Shown piece by piece: positions 17,411 to 27,489 of a stretch of DNA of 57,351 nucleotides. The DNA comes from Terriglobia bacterium. Its GTDB lineage: Bacteria; Acidobacteriota; Terriglobia; Bryobacterales; Bryobacteraceae. The stretch is from NCBI GenBank assembly GCA_021324185.1, contig JAJPJN010000065.1, positions 1 to 57,351 of the forward strand, written 5' to 3'. Made by a program: the position numbers and the translations under genes. Position 1 is the stretch's first letter. Each line of letters opens with the position of its first letter. The notes beneath the pieces were generated by a model that did not search any database, was not told the DNA's origin, and was given only the letters and a program-made list of their open reading frames with translations.

Positions 17411-18343
17411 CTAAGCCCCGGTCTGACTGCTCGCGGGCGATTTGCGCGCCGCGCGCGGGTGATGACGGTCCACTGTCTGGCGCAGCCTGGAACGCATCAC
17501 GTGAGTATAGATCTGCGTCGTTCCGATGTCGGCGTGCCCCAGCATGACCTGAACACTGCGCAGGTCGGCTCCGCCTTCGAGCAGATGCGTAGCGAAGGTG
17601 TGCCGGACCACGTGCGGGCTCAAATTACGGAAGACGCCGGCTGATTTGCCGTGCCCGCGCAACAGCTTCCAAAACCCTTGCCGTGTCATTCGTGCGCCAC
17701 GAGCAGTTACGAAAAGATAAGGGCTCACCCGTCCCTTTAACAATTGGGGCCGCTGCATTGAAACATAACGTTCGAGCGACTTCAGAGCCTCACGTCCAAC
17801 CGGCACCAGCCGCTGCTTGTTTCCTTTGCCGGTCACCCGGACGATTCCCTGCGCTTCATCGATATCGCTGATGCGGAGTTGAATCAGCTCGCTGACGCGC
17901 AACCCAGTAGCGTAGAGCAGCTCGATCATGGCGCGATCGCGCAACCCAGCCCGCGCGGTTTCCTCGGGAGCTTGCAGCAGATTGTCTATCTGCTGCGGAT
18001 TCAGGAACTTTGGCAGCGAATCGCCGAACTGTGGCGCGCTGAGCAGCTCGGCCGGGTTATGCGGGATTTCGCCCTCTTCGGCCAGAAACGCAAAGAATCC
18101 GCGCAAGGTGGTCACCTGGCGGGCAATAGAGCGATTTGACAGCTTGCGCGCGCGCAGGCTATCCAGATAAGCGCGCAGGTCATCCAGCGCAATTTGAGCC
18201 GGAGACACCGCCCCCAGAGAGGCACAAAGCCCGGCCAGATCCCGCCGGTAAGCCTGTAAGCTGTTCTCTGTCAAACCCTTTTCTGTCCGGCAATGATGTA
18301 AATAGCCGCGCATCATAGACTCTAAAGTGCTTTGGCGCGTCAT
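17411..18343 (-). CDS. xerD: Tyrosine recombinase XerD
   Basis: The 310-residue protein has the normal size and layout of XerC/XerD. An N-terminal SAM-like core-binding domain (residues about 5-95) precedes the catalytic domain. Catalytic residues are all present: Arg149 in ATGLRVSEL, Lys173 in TGKGNKQR, His244 and Arg247 in SPHVVRHTF, His270 in LGHAD and Tyr279 in TTQIYTH. It resolves chromosome dimers at dif; no dif site is evident in this window. XerD is preferred over XerC by overall resemblance. The first ATG (18343) lacks a clear Shine-Dalgarno; a second pair of Met codons lies 9-10 codons in. It is followed closely by the nucleotidyltransferase gene. Confidence 0.9.
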   Translation of the reverse strand: MTRQSTLESMMRGYLHHCRTEKGLTENSLQAYRRDLAGLCASLGAVSPAQIALDDLRAYLDSLRARKLSNRSIARQVTTLRGFFAFLAEEGEIPHNPAELLSAPQFGDSLPKFLNPQQIDNLLQAPEETARAGLRDRAMIELLYATGLRVSELIQLRISDIDEAQGIVRVTGKGNKQRLVPVGREALKSLERYVSMQRPQLLKGRVSPYLFVTARGARMTRQGFWKLLRGHGKSAGVFRNLSPHVVRHTFATHLLEGGADLRSVQVMLGHADIGTTQIYTHVMRSRLRQTVDRHHPRAARKSPASSQTGA

Positions 18344-18362
18344 TGTGCCAATGATACAATAT

Positions 18363-18399
18363 CCCCGAAATTGTTTGAAACAATCGTGACAATTCGGGG
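18363..18399. promoter_or_regulatory. Overlapping inverted repeats between xerD and the divergent gene
   Basis: CCCCGAAATTGT (18363-18374) can pair with ACAATTCGGGG (18389-18399) with one bulged A. Within it, ATTGTTT-G-AAACAAT (18370-18384) is a perfect palindrome. The two structures share bases, so they are mutually exclusive as RNA. The site is in the 92-bp divergent gap and may be an operator for either gene. A near-copy of the inner palindrome is at 19948-19961. Confidence 0.4.
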
Positions 18400-18435
18400 A
18401 GTCCTGCTACCTGGGAGCAGTTCTAAGAGCCGCGA

Positions 18436-18933
18436 TTGACTTCCAGTACTGCCAAGCGCGCGTTGCTCTATCGCTTTAGCCGGCAGCCGGTGGAAGTGAT
18501 CGTGAGCGTGGGCGCTTATTTTTCGGCCCAGAGCCTGGAATTTATTACACCGGATGGCCTGCTGCAGCAGGCGCCATTTACGGAAATCAAAGCGCTCTGT
18601 TTTTTCTCCGAGAGCGGTCCTGCGGACCTGTTTACCGCTCACAATCTGTTTGAGCGCCGGCCTAAGGTGCCGGGCCTATGGACGAGATTCACCTTCCTGG
18701 ATGGCGATCAATTAGACGGCATTTTGTCGCACAATTTGCTGGAGTGGCCCAATACCGGGTTCGTAATTACTCCGCCGAGGGCCAGCTCAAACCGGCAGCG
18801 CGTATTCATTCCCAGGCCGGCGGTGGTCGCTACGGAACTGATGGGTGTAGTGGGCCGCTCTGCCATAGCGCGCAAGCAGATGTTGCGTGAGAAGGCGGCC
18901 GATGCGCAGGCGCAGCTCAAAATGTTTGACTAG
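18436..18933 (+). CDS. Conserved hypothetical protein, TTG start
   Basis: The 165-residue protein has no family I recognise. It begins with TTG at 18436 (no ATG fits the frame upstream); a second TTG nine codons later is possible. It is soluble, with a beta-rich first half (PVEVIVSVGAYFSAQSLEFI, FTEIKALCFFSE) that looks like a small barrel such as a PilZ-like or Sm-like fold, and a basic helical end (ARKQMLREKAADAQAQLKMF). Its last 17 nt overlap the end of the convergent 2H phosphoesterase gene. Confidence 0.6.
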   Translation: MTSSTAKRALLYRFSRQPVEVIVSVGAYFSAQSLEFITPDGLLQQAPFTEIKALCFFSESGPADLFTAHNLFERRPKVPGLWTRFTFLDGDQLDGILSHNLLEWPNTGFVITPPRASSNRQRVFIPRPAVVATELMGVVGRSAIARKQMLREKAADAQAQLKMFD

Positions 18934-19519
18934 AAATGCTCGCCCGCGCGGCTGCCGAGTAGGTTCCGTTCCCGGTCAGGCGGTAGGTCCATAACCGCTG
19001 CCAATCCTGCTGCCTGTCAGCCGCGGAAATAGAGACGAAAGCCAGTTCTTCAATTAGGAAACGGCGAGGGCAGGGCGAACTCTGCCACGCCTCGACCGCT
19101 TTCGCCGACATTGCTTCCAGGCACTCCGGCGCGACCGGGCCGCCAATCGTCACATGCGGGTGGTACTCGAAGCACTCCTGGTGCGCGAACTCCCCGCTAT
19201 TCAACTCCGCGTGCAACTGGCGCAGCGTGCTGCTGCCATCGTCTACTTCGAGATAAAGCATATTGCTGCCGGGAAAAACACGGACACCGGAGACTTCCAC
19301 TTCAAAGCTCCGCCAGGGGCTGAGGATTGCGGTGAGTTTTTCCTGGGCTTCCCTCAACGGAATGGCCAAAGGCCGCGGTGGCAAAACCGTGAGGTGCGGT
19401 TGGGAGGACGGCGCGACCGGAAGACTGCGCCGCAGGCTGAGAAGCCAATCAGCGAGAGGCGGTGGCGCGTAGTTGACCAGAGCAAAAACAGTTTGATCTT
19501 CGGCCGGGTTGTTGTTCAT
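18917..19519 (-). CDS. 2H phosphoesterase, 2'-5' RNA ligase/LigT family
   Basis: The 200-residue protein has the two H-x-T motifs that define 2H phosphoesterases: PHLTVLPPR (His42, Thr44) and HPHVTIGG (His122, Thr124), about 80 residues apart as expected for the two-lobed fold. Members open 2',3'-cyclic phosphates or ligate/hydrolyse 2'-5' RNA bonds; the real substrate of most bacterial members is unknown. No signal peptide is present. It overlaps the convergent 18436-18933 gene by 17 nt, so the two mRNAs would be antisense at their ends. Confidence 0.85.
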   Translation of the reverse strand: MNNNPAEDQTVFALVNYAPPPLADWLLSLRRSLPVAPSSQPHLTVLPPRPLAIPLREAQEKLTAILSPWRSFEVEVSGVRVFPGSNMLYLEVDDGSSTLRQLHAELNSGEFAHQECFEYHPHVTIGGPVAPECLEAMSAKAVEAWQSSPCPRRFLIEELAFVSISAADRQQDWQRLWTYRLTGNGTYSAAARASISSQTF

Positions 19520-19586
19520 TGGCTAGCGGCTCAGCGGGAATTCGAGTAAAGAACCTATTTTCTGCAAAATCGGAACGGTAAGCCAG

Positions 19587-19913
19587 CTAGGACTGTGCAT
19601 CATTTGTGGAAATCGGTTGAATTTCGATTTTAGCCTCAGGGACAAACCATCCGGCCTTTTCAAGACCTACATATTTTGCAATATGCAGGGCGCCCGGAAC
19701 GCCATCTGCAGTGATCTCCTCCAGCAGGTCGCCGGTACGCAAGGGATGACCATCGGCCAAAAGCGCTTTCCAGGCACTGTACGGTGTACCCGCCTCCACC
19801 TCACCGTCGGGTTCGTAGTCCTTGGGCTTTACAGTCGCGACACCGCCCGTATGTGGCGCCCAGCGGAAATGTTCCCGCGCTGCTTCTTTGATGCGATAAA
19901 TGCGATATAGCAT
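19587..19913 (-). CDS. Small hypothetical protein
   Basis: The 108-residue protein starts MLYRIYRIKEAAREHFRWAP and has no recognised motif. AAAGG 3 nt before the ATG supports the start. It contains GTPYSAWKALLADGHPLRTG, DLLEEI and a final beta-rich part (AKIEIQPIST). It is cytosolic by composition. It stands alone; the upstream gap holds a palindrome at 19948-19961. Confidence 0.65.
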   Translation of the reverse strand: MLYRIYRIKEAAREHFRWAPHTGGVATVKPKDYEPDGEVEAGTPYSAWKALLADGHPLRTGDLLEEITADGVPGALHIAKYVGLEKAGWFVPEAKIEIQPISTNDAQS

Positions 19914-19947
19914 GAACCTTTCAGTCTCGCCAGTCTAACCAATAATG

Positions 19948-19961
19948 TTGTTTGAAAACAA
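19948..19961. promoter_or_regulatory. Inverted repeat TTGTTT-GA-AAACAA
   Basis: A 6+2+6 palindrome sits in the 142-bp divergent gap between the 19587-19913 gene and the HlyD-type gene. Its core is almost the same as the palindrome at 18370-18384 (TTGTTTG-AAACAA with one extra A), 1.6 kb away in another divergent gap. A shared regulator is possible. AT-rich palindromes of this size can also arise by chance. Confidence 0.3.
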
Positions 19962-20055
19962 GCATCTAATCAAGATTGAAGCAAGAGCCGGCAGGCCGGT
20001 TTAGTAAGTTTGGTTTGACACAATGTGGACGGACGTGCACATCCAAGTCTGTTAA

Positions 20056-21276
20056 ATGCGCAAATACTGGATCCCGCTGGTCTTGCTGGCTGTCATCGGT
20101 TTGTGGTGGGGATTGGACCACCGCGGATCTGCGCCGGTGATTCATTTTTCCACAGCCAGACTGATGCGTATTGAGAGTTCGGTATCGACGAATGGAAAAG
20201 TGGAGCCGGTGGATTGGGCTGCCGCCCGTGCCGAAACGGCGGGCGTCGTACGCACAATCGATGTGCACCGGGGGCAGTACGTACATGCCGGCCAGACCCT
20301 GATTCTGCTGGACACGACGGCCGCGCAATCGGATCTGGCGGGGGCATTGGCGCGCCAGCAGGAGGCGCAAGCCGAGACCCAGACGTTGAATCAGGGAGGG
20401 AAGGCCTCGCAGTTGGCCAATCTGGACGACTCCATTCGCACGGCGCAGACCGCGCTGCAAATTGCGAAACGCAACTATGAGGCCATGCAGCGGCTGGAGA
20501 GCCAGCAGGCGGCTACCAAGCTACAGGTGCAGGATGCCAAAGATGCCGTCGACCGGGCAAAGCTTCAGCTTATGGGGCTTGAGGACCAGCGGCGCACGCT
20601 GGTGACCTCGAGCGATAAGTCGGTTGCGCAAGCGCGCCTCCACGATGCTCAGGCGGAAGTTGCCCTGGCACAACATCGCGTGGGATTGGGCAACATCCGC
20701 GCGCCGATTTCAGGCACGTTGTACCAATTCGATCTCAAACTCGGCGCTTATTTACAGCCGGGTGACATAGTGGGGCTGATCGGCGATCTGGATCAAGTGA
20801 AAGTGACTGTGTATGTGGACGAACCCGATCTTGGACGAGTGGGAATCGGCATGCCGGTCAGTATTACGTGGGATGCGCGGCCGGGCCAGAAGTGGTTCGG
20901 GCATGTAGAGAAGCTGCCGACCGAAGTAACGGCTCTCGGTACCAGGACGGTGGGCGAAGTCACAACCGTTGTCGACAACCCCAACCATGACCTCATCCCG
21001 GGAGTTACGGTCAATGCGACCATCATTTCCAAAGTCGTGCCGGATGCGCTGGCGATACCAAAGGCGGCGCTGCGAGTCATTCAAGGCGTAAACGGCGTGT
21101 ACAAGCTCTCAGGCGACCGCCTGCAATGGACGCCGGTCAAAGCGGGCGTGAGCGACATCAATAACGTCCAGATAGTCGAGGGGCTTCAGCCAGGCGATAA
21201 AGTGGCTGATCGCGTGATTGAACCGAGCGACGCAGAGATTCAGAACGGCATGCGCGTCCGGCCGGTGATCGACTGA
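20056..21276 (+). CDS. HlyD/RND-type periplasmic adaptor (membrane fusion protein)
   Basis: The 406-residue protein has one N-terminal membrane segment (YWIPLVLLAVIGLWWGL). The barrel-sandwich hybrid comes next (GVVRTIDVHRGQYVHAGQTL), then an alpha-helical hairpin at about 100-205 rich in Ala/Gln/Glu, the return lobe (NIRAPISGTLYQFDLKLGAYLQPG) and the beta-barrel and membrane-proximal domains (VYVDEPDLGRVGIGMPVSI, ALAIPKAALRVI). This is the order of periplasmic adaptor proteins that join an inner-membrane RND or MacB pump to an outer-membrane channel. No pump or channel gene is beside it, so its partners are elsewhere. No Shine-Dalgarno is visible before the ATG. Confidence 0.85.
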   Translation: MRKYWIPLVLLAVIGLWWGLDHRGSAPVIHFSTARLMRIESSVSTNGKVEPVDWAAARAETAGVVRTIDVHRGQYVHAGQTLILLDTTAAQSDLAGALARQQEAQAETQTLNQGGKASQLANLDDSIRTAQTALQIAKRNYEAMQRLESQQAATKLQVQDAKDAVDRAKLQLMGLEDQRRTLVTSSDKSVAQARLHDAQAEVALAQHRVGLGNIRAPISGTLYQFDLKLGAYLQPGDIVGLIGDLDQVKVTVYVDEPDLGRVGIGMPVSITWDARPGQKWFGHVEKLPTEVTALGTRTVGEVTTVVDNPNHDLIPGVTVNATIISKVVPDALAIPKAALRVIQGVNGVYKLSGDRLQWTPVKAGVSDINNVQIVEGLQPGDKVADRVIEPSDAEIQNGMRVRPVID

Positions 21277-21318
21277 GGCGTTTCCTGGCACTCTGCTTTG
21301 ATTCCGGCCAGCGAACTC

Positions 21319-22728
<1,410 letters not shown>

Positions 22729-22779
22729 TCAGTTGGCTTCCAGCATTTCTGCCGGTGGACATTTGAGAAGGCCTACCGC

Positions 22780-23613
22780 TCAGGCCGAGACAGCGCTTTC
22801 TGTTTTGTGCACGTATTTGCCGTGATCGGGCAGCGCAAAATGATCGAAGTTGATGGCGAGACGCACCAGTTGATCGGCCACTTCATCGCCGCACATGGGC
22901 AAGCCATGCGAAGGCGCGATGGTGCGCGGGCACAGCTTCGATAATCTGTTGACCGATTCGCGCGCGGAATCCCAATCGGGCGTGTAGTACGAGGGCGGCC
23001 CGTGCAGTTCGGGCTTCTGCTTTGCCACCGCCAAAAATGATTCCTGCTTGGTGGTGCAGAATGCGTCCCCCGGCAGCAGCACTTTATCAGCCGGATCCCA
23101 GAGCGAGATGTGTCCGGGAGCATGTCCGGGCGTGTGCAGCCATTGCCATCCGGGCAATGTGGGCACGGTTCCGTCCTGCGGCAGCGCCGTCACTTTGCCC
23201 GCGAGATCGGCCGAGGTGCGGGGATAAAGCGGCGACATTACGGCCATGAGCCCGCCGCCAACGCTGGGATCGGGCGGCGGATATTTTTCGTGCCCGGTCA
23301 GGTACGGGAATTCGGCCGCGTGGGCGTAAACGGGGACGTTCCAATCCTCCAGCAGGTCCTTAATCGCGCCCACATGATCGAAATGCCCGTGCGTCAAGAT
23401 GATGGCCTGGGGCTTTGTCCCTTTACCGAAGTGGTTTTCCGCCCAATGTTTGATCTTGCCCGCCGACAGGTATAAACCGGTATCCACGAGGGTCCAGCCG
23501 GAACCACTCGAAATTGCGAAAACGTTGACAAAAAGAATTCGCAGCCCGTAAACGCCGGCCCCGATCTCTTCTAACGGAACGACTTCGTAGAAGGGAAGCG
23601 GTATTGCGTCCAT
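22780..23613 (-). CDS. Metallo-beta-lactamase-fold hydrolase
   Basis: From ATG 23613 the 277-residue protein has the full MBL metal-binding set: THGHFDH (His75, His77, Asp79, His80), TPGHAPGH, LLPGDAF and a late histidine in APSHGLPM. The frame is open 11 codons further up, but AGGAG 7 nt before ATG 23613 decides the start. There is no signal peptide. This type is common and covers glyoxalase II-like, lactonase-like and other hydrolases; the substrate cannot be assigned. It is followed by thiC on the same strand. Confidence 0.85.
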   Translation of the reverse strand: MDAIPLPFYEVVPLEEIGAGVYGLRILFVNVFAISSGSGWTLVDTGLYLSAGKIKHWAENHFGKGTKPQAIILTHGHFDHVGAIKDLLEDWNVPVYAHAAEFPYLTGHEKYPPPDPSVGGGLMAVMSPLYPRTSADLAGKVTALPQDGTVPTLPGWQWLHTPGHAPGHISLWDPADKVLLPGDAFCTTKQESFLAVAKQKPELHGPPSYYTPDWDSARESVNRLSKLCPRTIAPSHGLPMCGDEVADQLVRLAINFDHFALPDHGKYVHKTESAVSA

Positions 23614-23681
23614 AAGTCGCCTCCTGCTGCCTATAGACGCTTCCATTCTGCCGAGTATTACTGGGGATCACATTACTGCGA

Positions 23682-25637
23682 TCAATGGATGGGGCCGCGC
23701 CAGCGCAGTCCTAAACGCCAGATTCTCGGCTCACCGGTATTGGGGGCTGGGGTTAAGGCGACTAAGTACGTCCGGTCCAGCAGGTTTTCGATAGACGCCA
23801 CGGCTGACAGTTTATCCGTGAGCCGTTGCTCGGCCGTGAATTCCACCGTCGCGAAGCCGGGGAGCAGAAATTGATTCAAGTCGTCATCAAATTGAAGCCC
23901 GAATGCTCTGATGCCAGCGGAAAGCAGGGTGGATCTGGCGCTGTAAGTCAATTGCGCGGTGCCTTGCTGCTTCGGGATCTGCGGAATTCGCTGGCCAGTC
24001 GAGAGCCGTGCGTCGGCATACATGTATCCCGCTTCTGCACTCCAGTGCGTCCAGTGGCGAAGGGCATCTGCTTCCAAACCGCGCGACAAAGCGGCCGGGA
24101 AATTTTCCCGCATGCGTAGAATCAGCGCCGGTGTGCTGCTGATGGTGGCATTGTCGATCAAATTATCGAGCTGGTTGTGAAACAGAGTGAAAGAAAAGCG
24201 CGTTCTTTCGCCACCCCAGTCAAAGCCCGCCTCCACGCCGGTCAGCCCTTCCGGAACCAGGTGCGGATTTGCCAGCGTCAGGACATTGCCGACGCGGAAC
24301 TGGCGGTAAAGCTCATTCAGCGTGGGCGCGCGAAAGCTGCGATATCCGGACGCCCGGAGACGGAAGCGATGAATGCCGAGTGCAATGCCGCCGTTCGGGC
24401 TGACAAACGTCGCGCCATTTTCGCCCGTGTATTGATGCCGGATGCCTGCAAACAGCCGCACCGGCCCGGCGCTCAGATCGCCTTGCCCGAAGATGCCGTG
24501 CTCGAGAAGAGTGCCGCCGCTGCGAGCCAAGGCACGGGTCGAATACGAATAGTCGTAGCTGATGCCGTGCGTGTCGTCCGTATCTACGCCCGCTATCGTG
24601 TTCCATTTGAACCTGCTTGCAATGCCGTGGTGCTGCCAGTAGAGCGCGCCGCCCCAATCGTTTACAGGGACGGTCTGTTTCGCCGTTAAAGTTTCGCTGT
24701 TCCGGTTCGCCGAAACGCTTGAATAGGTGCTGTGAAACTGCTCCTGCGTATGAAAAGCCAGAAATGAGATCTGATCGTTGCTCCAGGTGTGGGTGTAGTG
24801 GCCGCCTAGTGTCCCGAGCCCGGTGGAATTGTGTGTCAATTCGGTGCCGTTGTGCCGCTCTTCGGCGAGCAGATCGAGATGCATCACGAGGCGGTCTCGA
24901 CTGGCCGTATAGTCGAGCAGCATTTCTCCGGTGGCGAAGCGCACGTTGGCTTTGTCATCCACCCTGCCGCGAGTGTTTTCCGGGGTGATGTAGTAGCCAT
25001 CCGTCGTAAAGCCGCGCGAATGCACCGTCAGTCCCCAGTGCCCCCAGACGTTCGAATAGGCCGCCGACAGATCTGCGGCGCCTTCATTTCCCGCGAGAGC
25101 CTCCGCAAAAAGATGTTCCGGCTGCGGCTCGGGCGAGATCAGCGAGATGGTGCCGCCCATTGCGCGGTCGCCGAATACGCTGGTCGAGGCTCCCCGATCG
25201 ATATCCACTTCGCTGATGAACGCCGGATCGATGCGCGTCCAATAGACCCAGCCACCAAACGGATCATTGATGGGAATGCTGTCCCAAAGAACCAGTGTGC
25301 GGCTGGCGCCACTCGAGCCGGTTGCGCGCAAAGAGACGCCTTGTGTGGTGGGGTTTGCGACCAGGCTGGAACTGCGGCGGAACAAGCTAAAGCCGGGAAT
25401 CTGGCGCAGCCGGTCATCCATGTTTATGCCCGGTATGTTTTCAATCTGTTCGCGATCGAGAACCGTGATGGAGGCAGGCGTCTCGGCTGACAGTGTGTCG
25501 TTCACCGTCACGGTGGTCTTCAGAGGCGGCGGCTTGGTCTCATCTTGGGTTTGCGATGTAGAACGGGTTGGAGCGGCCTGTGCCCAGCTCAAGGCGGGCA
25601 GCATGGATGCCACGAGGACGCCGCAAAGCGCTTTCAT
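23682..25637 (-). CDS. TonB-dependent receptor with plug domain
   Basis: The 651-residue protein has a signal peptide (MKALCGVLVASMLPALSWAQA). A plug domain follows at about residues 45-170 (VTVNDTLSAETPASITVLD, LRQIPGFSLFRRSS, LVLWDSIPINDPFGGWVYWT, DRGASTSVFGDRAMGGTISL). A 22-strand-type beta-barrel runs to the end (YRSFRAPTLNELYRQFRVGN, VASIENLLDRTYLVALT). This is the classical BtuB/FepA-like layout for uptake of vitamins, siderophores or saccharides. The end (RWRGPIH) lacks the terminal aromatic residue usually seen. It shares strand with ThiC and the MBL gene, so thiamine uptake is possible, but nothing in the sequence shows the ligand. It is divergent from the ABC operon. Confidence 0.88.
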   Translation of the reverse strand: MKALCGVLVASMLPALSWAQAAPTRSTSQTQDETKPPPLKTTVTVNDTLSAETPASITVLDREQIENIPGINMDDRLRQIPGFSLFRRSSSLVANPTTQGVSLRATGSSGASRTLVLWDSIPINDPFGGWVYWTRIDPAFISEVDIDRGASTSVFGDRAMGGTISLISPEPQPEHLFAEALAGNEGAADLSAAYSNVWGHWGLTVHSRGFTTDGYYITPENTRGRVDDKANVRFATGEMLLDYTASRDRLVMHLDLLAEERHNGTELTHNSTGLGTLGGHYTHTWSNDQISFLAFHTQEQFHSTYSSVSANRNSETLTAKQTVPVNDWGGALYWQHHGIASRFKWNTIAGVDTDDTHGISYDYSYSTRALARSGGTLLEHGIFGQGDLSAGPVRLFAGIRHQYTGENGATFVSPNGGIALGIHRFRLRASGYRSFRAPTLNELYRQFRVGNVLTLANPHLVPEGLTGVEAGFDWGGERTRFSFTLFHNQLDNLIDNATISSTPALILRMRENFPAALSRGLEADALRHWTHWSAEAGYMYADARLSTGQRIPQIPKQQGTAQLTYSARSTLLSAGIRAFGLQFDDDLNQFLLPGFATVEFTAEQRLTDKLSAVASIENLLDRTYLVALTPAPNTGEPRIWRLGLRWRGPIH

Positions 25638-25686
25638 GCGAGAAACAGGGAACTTACAGGATTGTCGACCCGTATCCTAAAGTTAC

Positions 25687-26622
25687 ATGACGCCTGAGTA
25701 TGCGATTGAAACCGTGCAACTCGGCAAGGTGTATTATTCGCGCTTCCGCGGGCGGAAAATTCCCGCCGTCAACGATGTTACGCTGCGTGTTCCGATTGGC
25801 GTCAAGTTCGGACTACTTGGTCCGAACGGAGCGGGGAAGACGACCTTCGTCAAGATGCTGCTTTCGGCGGTTCACCCTAGTTCGGGAACTGCATCTCTAT
25901 TTGGCCGGAACAGCCAAGACCCCGAAGCGCGCCGGCCTGCCGGTTATCTTCCGGAGAATCACCGTTTCCCTACTTACCTGACAGGCGCGGGCATGCTCGA
26001 TTTCTATTCCGCGCTTTCGGGCTTGCCTTCCGGAGAGCGCAGGCGCAGGGTTCCTGAACTGCTCGAGCTGGTCGGCCTGCGCGATTGGAGCGACGTCCGT
26101 ATCAAGAAATATTCAAAAGGCATGCTGCAACGGCTGGGTTTGGCGCAGGCGTTGATTCACCGGCCTAGGCTGCTCATACTCGACGAACCAACGGATGGAG
26201 TGGACCCGGTCGGGCGGCGGCAAATTCGTGACATCCTCGACGGGCTGACAGGCAGCGGGGTCACGGTCTTCATCAACTCGCATCTGCTGGGCGAAGTGGA
26301 GGCGTTTTGCGAATATGCCGCCATTCTCGATAAAGGCCGTCTGGTGCTGGAGGGCAAGATCAGCTCGCTGACGGCCGGGGGCGGTTATCGAATTGCGGTT
26401 TCCTATCTGCCCGAGCAGGCGTTGGCGGCGCTTCGAAAAGCCGGTGCGGCAATCATTCCCACAGGCGGCGCGTTGCAAGTGCAAGCCGCCACATGCGAAC
26501 AGGCGAACGAATTCATCGACACTATCCGCAATGCGGGCGGATTGATCGAATCCATGCAGGCGTCGAGCAGCAGCCTGGAAGATGTCTTCATCCGGGCCAC
26601 ACAAGCGGGTAAAGCGGCATGA
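25687..26622 (+). CDS. ABC transporter ATP-binding protein
   Basis: The 311-residue protein has Walker A GPNGAGKTT (45-53), signature YSKGMLQR (142-149), Walker B LLILDEPTDGVDP (from 162) and the H-loop NSHLL. A C-terminal extension of about 90 residues is typical of ATPases of ABC-2 type exporters. Its stop overlaps the permease start (ATGA), so the two are co-translated. The permease and a following lipoprotein complete a three-gene operon. The substrate is unknown; exporters of this group handle polysaccharides, copper-related factors, antibiotics or lipids. Confidence 0.92.
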   Translation: MTPEYAIETVQLGKVYYSRFRGRKIPAVNDVTLRVPIGVKFGLLGPNGAGKTTFVKMLLSAVHPSSGTASLFGRNSQDPEARRPAGYLPENHRFPTYLTGAGMLDFYSALSGLPSGERRRRVPELLELVGLRDWSDVRIKKYSKGMLQRLGLAQALIHRPRLLILDEPTDGVDPVGRRQIRDILDGLTGSGVTVFINSHLLGEVEAFCEYAAILDKGRLVLEGKISSLTAGGGYRIAVSYLPEQALAALRKAGAAIIPTGGALQVQAATCEQANEFIDTIRNAGGLIESMQASSSSLEDVFIRATQAGKAA

Positions 26623-27488
26623 GCAGCGCACAGGCGAACGTCGATAGCGGTTTGCGCCGTTCGGCTGCCGGCGTATTTGGCGCGCTCATTGCGGATACGT
26701 TTCAGGAAGCCCGCGCACGCTGGCTCTTCTGGGGCCTCTTCGGCCTTTCCACGCTGTTGATTCTTATTTTTCTTTTCGTGCTCAAGATTGATCTGGTGGC
26801 AGGCGCCATCTCGATCATGGGTATTGAAGGCACGACACGCGCCCTGGATGTGCGCGCGTTTGTTTTGCGCTCGTACTCCTTCATCGCCATATTTCTCTAC
26901 ATCTGGGGCACGCTGCTTGCGATCTTTGCTTCTTCCGGGCTGATCCCGAGCGTGCTGGAGCCGGGCCGCATCGCGCTTTTGCTGTCGAAGCCGCTAAACC
27001 GGCCGGTGCTCATTCTCGGCCGCTATTTGGGCAATGTGTTGATTGTCGCGCTCAACCACCTCTATCTGGTGGGCGCGATTTGGATCATCATCGGGCTCAA
27101 AACACACATGTGGGAGCCGCGCTTCTTGCTGGCTATTCCCGCCTGCCTGTTCATGTTCGGCGTGCTGCTGTGTGTTGTCACGTTTATCGGTGTTGTGTCG
27201 GAATCCGCCGCATTGTCGGTAATGATCACGGCGGCATTGATGGTGATCAGCGCCATTCTTGCGCAGCGTAAATTAATGATGAGGGCGTTGAGTTCCGAAT
27301 GGACCCGCGATCTTTGGCAGGCGCTTTATTGGATCTTTCCGAAGTTTTATGACTTAGCGACGGTGATGATGCAAACCGTGCTCTTCAACCGCGATCTGGA
27401 TTGGGCAACGCCGCTGTGGACTTCCGCCGCGTTCGGGCTTGTTGTTCTGTCCGGCGCGCTCTATATCTTTTCGAAACGGGATTTCTAA
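26619..27488 (+). CDS. ABC-2 type transporter permease
   Basis: The 289-residue protein has about six membrane segments (for example LFWGLFGLSTLLILIFLFVL, SFIAIFLYIWGTLLAIFASS, LFMFGVLLCVVTFIGVV, VLSGALYIFSK). The first segment is preceded by a cytosolic start and followed by a periplasmic loop, as in ABC-2 permeases. GLIPSVLEPGRIALLLSKP, then LNRPVLILGR, is a conserved cytosolic loop of this permease group. It overlaps the ATPase gene by 4 nt and is followed after 1 nt by a lipoprotein gene. Confidence 0.88.
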   Translation: MSSAQANVDSGLRRSAAGVFGALIADTFQEARARWLFWGLFGLSTLLILIFLFVLKIDLVAGAISIMGIEGTTRALDVRAFVLRSYSFIAIFLYIWGTLLAIFASSGLIPSVLEPGRIALLLSKPLNRPVLILGRYLGNVLIVALNHLYLVGAIWIIIGLKTHMWEPRFLLAIPACLFMFGVLLCVVTFIGVVSESAALSVMITAALMVISAILAQRKLMMRALSSEWTRDLWQALYWIFPKFYDLATVMMQTVLFNRDLDWATPLWTSAAFGLVVLSGALYIFSKRDF

Positions 27489-27489
27489 C

